Source of the DNA: CAZUSO01 sp964622775
Lineage (GTDB): Bacteria; Bacteroidota; Bacteroidia; Chitinophagales; Chitinophagaceae
Direction of reading: 5' to 3'
Assembly (NCBI GenBank): GCA_964622775.1
Contig: CAZUSO010000080.1
Coordinates: 1-11,518 of the forward strand
DNA length: 11,518 bases
A program made the translations under genes and the position numbers. Below, piece by piece: positions 8,258-11,518 of this stretch. How positions within the stretch are numbered: the first letter of the stretch is position 1; every line of letters begins with the position of its first letter. The notes under the pieces are model-generated. The model worked only from the letters and a program-made list of their open reading frames with translations. It made no database searches and was not told the origin of the DNA.

Positions 8258-8287
8258 CATAGCCCACGATTAAAACCGCGGGCTATG
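8258..8287 (-). terminator. Hairpin terminator after the DUF4920 gene
   Basis: On the minus strand, CATAGCCCGCG (8287-8277) pairs with CGTGGGCTATG (8268-8258), 11 bp with one G-U pair and an 8-nt loop. It lies 23 bp after the stop at 8311. The T-run behind it is weak (TTAATATG). A second, smaller hairpin (CAGGT/ACCTG) with a T-rich loop follows near 8231-8247 and may help. Confidence 0.62.
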
Positions 8288-8310
8288 CACTAAGAATTTA
8301 TCGTAAATCC

Positions 8311-8805
8311 TTAATCCAGTACTTTGATGCCGTTCGCAGTGAAGCGCAAACTTTCTTCCGGTTGGGTAATAGCTTCAATTTCCTCCTTAGGCTTTTTAGC
8401 ATCTTCGGCATAATGGCGAAGCTCTTCCACGGAAGTTTCTTCCACATAAGCTACCCCATCAAGAACAACAGTTCTTCCCGCAATATCCATCGGAACGAAG
8501 AAGCCGTAATCCTTCATCTTCACAAATACGGTTGTGCTGTCGTTTACATATAAATTAACCCAGCAGCCTTTTTTGGGGCATACATCTATAACCTTCGCTT
8601 TGATTTTGGTTTTTACCTTACCGTCTTTTTTGGCAAGTAATGCAGGCAGTTGCTCAATGTCCATCGCACCTTTTTCCTTTACCTTTTCGCCATAAACCTT
8701 ACCCGGAAATGCGGGCTCACGTTCCGTTTTTTCCTGTGCGCCGGCCTGCAATCCTGTTGCAAGGAGCACAATCGCTGCCAGAGCGCCGGTAAAAAATTGT
8801 TTCAT
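8311..8805 (-). CDS. DUF4920 domain protein, secreted/periplasmic
   Basis: 164 residues from the ATG at 8805-8803. This start is chosen because it opens directly into a signal peptide (MKQFFTGALAAIVLLATGLQAGAQ, likely cleaved near AGA-QE), and because an exact TAnnTTTG promoter box lies just upstream. The frame stays open to an ATG at 8928, but that extension would cross the promoter and a repeat. The mature part matches DUF4920: AKVIDVCPKKGCWVNL at 70-85, FVKMKDYGFFVPMDIAG at 94-110, VVLDGVAYVEETSVEELRHYAEDA at 113-136, then EEIEAITQPEE and a final FTANGIKVLD. The two cysteines of CPKKGC (76 and 81) could form a redox pair or bind metal, but this is inference. The family's biochemical role is not known to me; its fold is thought to be OB-like. 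The gene stands alone, ending in its own terminator, and is divergent from groES. Confidence 0.9.
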   Translation of the reverse strand: MKQFFTGALAAIVLLATGLQAGAQEKTEREPAFPGKVYGEKVKEKGAMDIEQLPALLAKKDGKVKTKIKAKVIDVCPKKGCWVNLYVNDSTTVFVKMKDYGFFVPMDIAGRTVVLDGVAYVEETSVEELRHYAEDAKKPKEEIEAITQPEESLRFTANGIKVLD

Positions 8806-8833
8806 TTTATTCAAAATAATTTTTAGAGAACCA

Positions 8834-8841
8834 CAAAAGTA
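8834..8841 (-). promoter_or_regulatory. Bacteroidota-type -7 element for the DUF4920 gene
   Basis: On the minus strand the sequence TACTTTTG (8841-8834) is an exact match to the Bacteroidota housekeeping -7 consensus TAnnTTTG. The start codon at 8805 would give a leader of roughly 20-25 nt. The expected -33 TTG, about 19-21 nt further upstream (around 8861-8865), is not clear: the minus strand reads TCTGT there. That position coincides with the edge of the inverted-repeat element at 8862. Confidence 0.5.
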
Positions 8842-8861
8842 AAATAAAAATGCCATAAACA

Positions 8862-9111
8862 CAGATTCTGGGATGCATTTCAAATTGTCCATTATCATTA
8901 ACTGTGACGTCGCTCCCTTTTTCGTCATACGAACGGGTTCGTGTCATTGCGGACGCTTGAAACAATCTCCTTAGCTACCGTTTTAAGATTGCTTCCTGCT
9001 TCGTTCCTCGCAGTCGCAATGACGAAAACTTCATTTCTCGCAGTGACATCGTATTTTTTGCCGTTCCGGCAACTTCGCAGGTGGAAAATTTGAAATGCAC
9101 CCCGGATTCAG
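8862..9111. repeat. MITE-like element: about 250 bp of concentric inverted repeats
   Basis: The outer arms are 8862-8891 and 9082-9111. Read as reverse complements they agree at 25 of 30 positions, including the unbroken core TGCATTTCAAATT. Inside, GTCATTGCG (8943-8951) pairs with CGCAATGAC (9015-9023), and AAACAATCT (8960-8968) pairs with AGATTGCTT (8986-8994) with one mismatch. All three pairs are centred between about 8977 and 8987, so the whole stretch could fold into one long interrupted hairpin. No ORF of its own is visible, so it would be non-autonomous. Clear target-site duplications were not found. The inner part resembles the GTCATTGCGA...AAGCAATC palindromic repeats I recall from many bacterial genomes. 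Copy number in this genome is unknown from one window. Confidence 0.65.
8929..8942. repeat. 14-bp perfect hairpin flanked by a 5-bp GTCAT duplication
   Basis: ACGAAC (8929-8934), GG, then GTTCGT (8937-8942) forms a perfect 6-bp stem. GTCAT occurs immediately on both sides (8924-8928 and 8943-8947). Without this segment the left arm would read TTTTCGTCATTGCG, the exact complement of the right arm CGCAATGACGAAAA (9015-9028). Confidence 0.55.
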
Positions 9112-9234
9112 GCAGTCCCGCTTATTGTCATATTTTCATTACAATCTTTTGCATTTCTGCGCTAAATGTCAGTTTTTGAACGATGAGCACCTTATTCTTC
9201 AACCAAAACTGCAAAATTGTCAATATTATCTCCT

Positions 9235-9251
9235 TTGGCATATTTTTAGCC
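9235..9251 (+). promoter_or_regulatory. Candidate sigma-54 (-24/-12) promoter of groES-groEL
   Basis: TTGGCATATTTTTAGCC has GG (9237-9238), exactly ten bases, then GC (9249-9250), the spacing required for RpoN promoters. The -24 half, TTGGCAT, is close to the consensus TGGCAC; the -12 half, TTAGC, departs from TTGC at one base. Transcription would start near 9262, about 43 nt before the groES ATG. No exact TAnnTTTG box and no CIRCE operator was seen in 9112-9304, so this is the best promoter candidate present. A sigma-54 promoter would need an enhancer-binding activator, which is not encoded here. Confidence 0.45.
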
Positions 9252-9304
9252 GGTGTAGGAATATACCATAATATTTTCAAACCAATATAAATTTCATTTA
9301 TTCT

Positions 9305-9586
9305 ATGGCAAAAAAAGCAATCCTTACCCCTCTACATGACCGGGTAATTGTAAAGGCAGCCGCAGCAGAAACAAAAACTGCGGGAGGAATCATTATTCCT
9401 GATACGGCAAAGGAAAAGCCACAGCGCGGTACGGTTGTCGCAGCCGGACCCGGCAAAAAGGACGAACCCATGAGCGTTAAGCCGGGCGATACCGTGCTTT
9501 ACGGAAAGTATGCAGGCACCGAAATCAATCTGGAGGGCGAAGATCTGCTGATCATGCGTGAAAGCGATATTTTGGCGATTGTTTAG
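9305..9586 (+). CDS. groES: Co-chaperonin GroES (Hsp10)
   Basis: 93 residues, normal for GroES. It forms the heptameric lid of the GroEL folding chamber in the cytoplasm. The start ATG is followed by MAKKAILTPLHDRVIVK, a first beta-strand typical of the family. The flexible GroEL-binding loop is at about 20-34, with the hydrophobic contact GGIIIP at 27-32. RGTVVAAGPG follows at 41-50, then GDTVLYGKYAG at 61-71 and the closing ESDILAIV. Nothing is missing. It is the first gene of a groES-groEL unit with a 121-bp gap to groEL, and it is divergent from the DUF4920 gene. No strong Shine-Dalgarno site is present; the leader is A/T-rich. Confidence 0.98.
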   Translation: MAKKAILTPLHDRVIVKAAAAETKTAGGIIIPDTAKEKPQRGTVVAAGPGKKDEPMSVKPGDTVLYGKYAGTEINLEGEDLLIMRESDILAIV

Positions 9587-9707
9587 TATTAGTCAGTCTG
9601 ACTATTCGGCAATTCGTTAATTATCCTGAAACATTAATCTCTAAGAGCTATCTGAAGGGATTCATTAATTCAAAATTTTCAATAACTAATTTATAATTAG
9701 AAAAAAA
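9587..9707 (+). other. groES-groEL spacer with two small inverted repeats
   Basis: A 121-bp spacer, fairly long for this operon. It contains AGTCAG-T-CTGACT (9591-9603), 4 bp after the groES stop, and CTAATT-TAT-AATTAG (9686-9700), ending just before the A-tract AAAAAAA (9701-9707) that precedes the groEL ATG. The first could be an mRNA-end or processing hairpin, though its 1-nt loop makes a DNA palindrome more likely than a stable RNA hairpin. The second is all A/T except its closing C-G pair and would be weak. No terminator-like T-run follows the first, so read-through into groEL is expected. Confidence 0.4.
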
Positions 9708-11342
9708 ATGGCAAAACAATTGTTTTTTAGTACCGACGCCCGCAACAAAATGAAGAAAGGCGTGGACACTTTAGCCGATGCGGTTAAGGTTACCTTAGGC
9801 CCTAAAGGCCGCAATGTGGTGATCGAGAAAAAATTCGGCGCACCGGCTATAACTAAAGACGGCGTGACCGTTGCTAAGGAAATCGAGCTGGAAGACAGCA
9901 TCGAAAACATGGGCGCTCAAATGGTGAAAGAAGTGGCCAGCAAAACCAATGATATCGCCGGAGACGGTACTACCACCGCCACCGTACTGGCACAAGCCAT
10001 TATCAGCGAAGGCCTGAAAAACGTAGCTGCCGGCGCCAATCCTATGGATTTGAAACGTGGCATTGACAAAGCAGTAGGTTCCGTAGTGGCCAGCATCAAA
10101 AAGCAATCTCAAAAAATCGGTAACGACAATCAGAAGATTGAGCAGGTTGGCACTATTTCCGCAAATAACGACAGCGAAATCGGGAAGCTGATTGCTACCG
10201 CTATGACTAAAGTGGGTAATGAAGGGGTAATTACCGTGGAAGAATCCAAAAACACCGAAACCTCCGTAGAGGTGGTAGAAGGTATGCAGTTCGACCGCGG
10301 TTACCTGACTCCGTATTTCGTGACCAATACCGAAAAAATGCAGGTGGAAATGGATAAGCCTTACATCCTGATTTTTGACAAGAAAATCAGCACCATGAAG
10401 GATATCATTGCCATTCTGGAAAAGGTAGTTCAAAGCGGACGTCCGTTGCTGATTATTGCAGAAGACGTAGATGGTGAAGCGCTTTCTACTTTAGTGGTAA
10501 ACAAACTGCGCGGCTCTTTGAAGGTAGCTGCCGTAAAAGCTCCGGGCTTTGGCGATCGCCGCAAGGAAATGTTGCAGGATATTGCCGTATTGACCGGAGG
10601 TATCGTTATCAGTGAAGATCAGGGTTATAAGCTGGAAAATGCAGATATGAGCTATTTAGGTACTGCCGAAAGCATTACCATTGACAAAGACAACACCACT
10701 ATCGTAGATGGTAAGGGTAAGAAAGGCGATATTACTGCCCGCATTAATCAGATTAAATCTCAGATAGAAACTACTACTTCCGATTATGACCGGGAAAAGC
10801 TGCAGGAACGTCTTGCCAAGCTGAGCGGCGGTGTTGCCGTGCTGTATGTGGGCGCTGCTACGGAAATGGAGATGAAAGAGAAAAAAGACCGCGTGGACGA
10901 TGCATTGCATGCTACTCGTGCCGCAGTGGAAGAAGGTATTGTACCGGGAGGCGGAACCGTATTTATCCGCGCCATTGCCGCTTTGAATAAGATTGAACCG
11001 GCTAATGAAGATGAGGCTACAGGAGTTGCTATTATCCGTCGTGCGCTGGAATATCCCCTGCGCGTGATTGTGGAAAATGCCGGTATCGAAGGCAGCATCG
11101 TAGTGCAAAAAGTAAAAGAAGGCAAAGCAGATTTCGGCTTTAACGCACGCAGCGAGCAATATGAAAACCTGCTGAAGTCGGGTGTAATTGACCCGGCAAA
11201 AGTAAGCCGTATTGCCCTGGAAAATGCCAGTTCTATTGCCGGCATGTTGCTGACCACCGAATGTGTAATTGCAGACAAACCCGAACCAAAACAACCGGCT
11301 ATGCCTGCAATGCCGGGCGGCGGAATGGATATGGGATACTAA
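9708..11342 (+). CDS. groEL: Chaperonin GroEL (Hsp60)
   Basis: 544 residues, normal length. It forms the double-ring ATP-driven folding chamber capped by GroES. Diagnostic parts are VTLGPKGRNVVIEKKFGAP at 28-46; DGVTVAKEIELED at 51-63, with the nucleotide-site Asp; GDGTTTATVLAQ at 85-96, with the Asp that binds metal and ATP; the apical domain at about 190-375, with MQFDRGYLTPYFVTN at 193-207; and RVDDALHATRAAVEEGIVPGGG at 395-416, with the hydrolysis Asp at 397/398. The tail ends in MPAMPGGGMDMGY, the glycine/methionine-rich C-terminus that projects into the cavity. All expected catalytic residues are present, and nothing suggests a divergent paralogue. It is translated from an ATG after an A-tract and ends 55 bp before a strong terminator. 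Confidence 0.99.
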   Translation: MAKQLFFSTDARNKMKKGVDTLADAVKVTLGPKGRNVVIEKKFGAPAITKDGVTVAKEIELEDSIENMGAQMVKEVASKTNDIAGDGTTTATVLAQAIISEGLKNVAAGANPMDLKRGIDKAVGSVVASIKKQSQKIGNDNQKIEQVGTISANNDSEIGKLIATAMTKVGNEGVITVEESKNTETSVEVVEGMQFDRGYLTPYFVTNTEKMQVEMDKPYILIFDKKISTMKDIIAILEKVVQSGRPLLIIAEDVDGEALSTLVVNKLRGSLKVAAVKAPGFGDRRKEMLQDIAVLTGGIVISEDQGYKLENADMSYLGTAESITIDKDNTTIVDGKGKKGDITARINQIKSQIETTTSDYDREKLQERLAKLSGGVAVLYVGAATEMEMKEKKDRVDDALHATRAAVEEGIVPGGGTVFIRAIAALNKIEPANEDEATGVAIIRRALEYPLRVIVENAGIEGSIVVQKVKEGKADFGFNARSEQYENLLKSGVIDPAKVSRIALENASSIAGMLLTTECVIADKPEPKQPAMPAMPGGGMDMGY

Positions 11343-11397
11343 TCAATTTCGTCCCGGCAATAATTGCCAGTGGTTCAAATATTGTGCGCAGACACAT

Positions 11398-11435
11398 CAC
11401 GAAAAAGCCCCGGAAAATTCCGGGGCTTTTTCGTG
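11398..11435 (+). terminator. Strong terminator of groES-groEL
   Basis: CACGAAAAAGCCCCGGAA (11398-11415) and its exact reverse complement TTCCGGGGCTTTTTCGTG (11418-11435) flank two A residues: an 18-bp perfect stem with a GC-rich top and an A/T tract on each side. The symmetry means it could also stop transcripts from the minus strand. Nothing recognisable follows in 11436-11518. Confidence 0.92.
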
Positions 11436-11518
11436 TAAAGACTGAATCACACATAAATCAGGATTTTCTCAAGTTTGACACGTTTTTTTGTTTTTATGGG
11501 CTGCAATGCTTGATTTTA

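Noticed and set aside
8806..8928. Extended N-terminus of the DUF4920 protein starting at 8928
   Set aside because: It would run through the exact -7 promoter box and into the repeat, and would bury the signal peptide. The ATG at 8805 is better.
9112..9304. CIRCE (TTAGCACTC-N9-GAGTGCTAA) operator before groES
   Set aside because: Looked for it; only unrelated fragments such as GATGAGCACC are present and no matching inverted half exists.
9795..10433. Long open frames opposite groEL (also 10656-11294 and 10784-11278)
   Set aside because: They are antisense shadows of the strongly coding groEL frame and have low-complexity, non-family-like translations.
11475..11503. TTTGACACG plus T-run and ATG at the right edge as a promoter/start
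   Set aside because: The spacing fits neither the sigma-54 nor the TAnnTTTG pattern, and the ATG frame stops after five codons.
1..11518. CRISPR array, tRNA/rRNA, prophage or toxin-antitoxin genes
   Set aside because: No regularly spaced direct repeats, no cloverleaf or rRNA-like stretches and no matching proteins were seen on either strand.

Overview
The window looks chromosomal and comes from a member of the Bacteroidota, probably the Chitinophagales/Sphingobacteriales side, though I cannot place it to genus. The evidence is the presence of both C-terminal signals of the type IX secretion system (T9SS): a type A tail at the left edge and a type B 'gliding motility' tail in the PKD protein. 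In addition, MetG carries a KVSTS form of KMSKS and a C-terminal tRNA-binding domain, there is a DUF4920 protein, translation starts are AT-rich without strong Shine-Dalgarno sites, and an exact TAnnTTTG -7 element lies upstream of the DUF4920 gene.

Layout. Positions 2-91 (+) are the last 29 codons of a T9SS type A secreted protein, closed by a strong terminator. Seven minus-strand genes follow in at least three transcription groups. Read in their own direction they are: a DUF4920 protein (8805-8311) with its own terminator; metG (8018-5928) followed closely by a membrane-fusion/efflux adaptor (5874-4510); an S-adenosylmethionine hydrolase-like DUF62 protein (4232-3444) overlapping by 4 bp an ABM-fold monooxygenase-like protein (3447-3151); and a small secreted protein (3068-2652) followed after 27 bp by a 769-residue PKD/T9SS type B surface protein (2624-315), which has its own terminator. 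At the right, groES and groEL (9305-11342, +) are transcribed divergently from the DUF4920 gene and end in a perfect 18-bp-stem terminator.

Most of the content is housekeeping: methionyl-tRNA charging, the chaperonin, and secretion and adhesion proteins. The least ordinary stretch is the 499-bp divergent intergenic region between the DUF4920 start and groES. It contains a roughly 250-bp element built of concentric inverted repeats: outer arms of 30 bp with 25/30 identity, and an inner GTCATTGCG/CGCAATGAC palindrome. Inside it is a 14-bp hairpin flanked by a 5-bp GTCAT duplication. The element abuts the predicted DUF4920 promoter on one side. On the other side lies a -24/-12 (sigma-54-like, GG-N10-GC) promoter candidate for groES. 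Other points are a DUF62 protein that seems to have lost the active-site Asp of its family, and an efflux adaptor with no transporter partner in view. I see no defence system, CRISPR array, prophage, tRNA or rRNA, and no convincing new multi-gene system.
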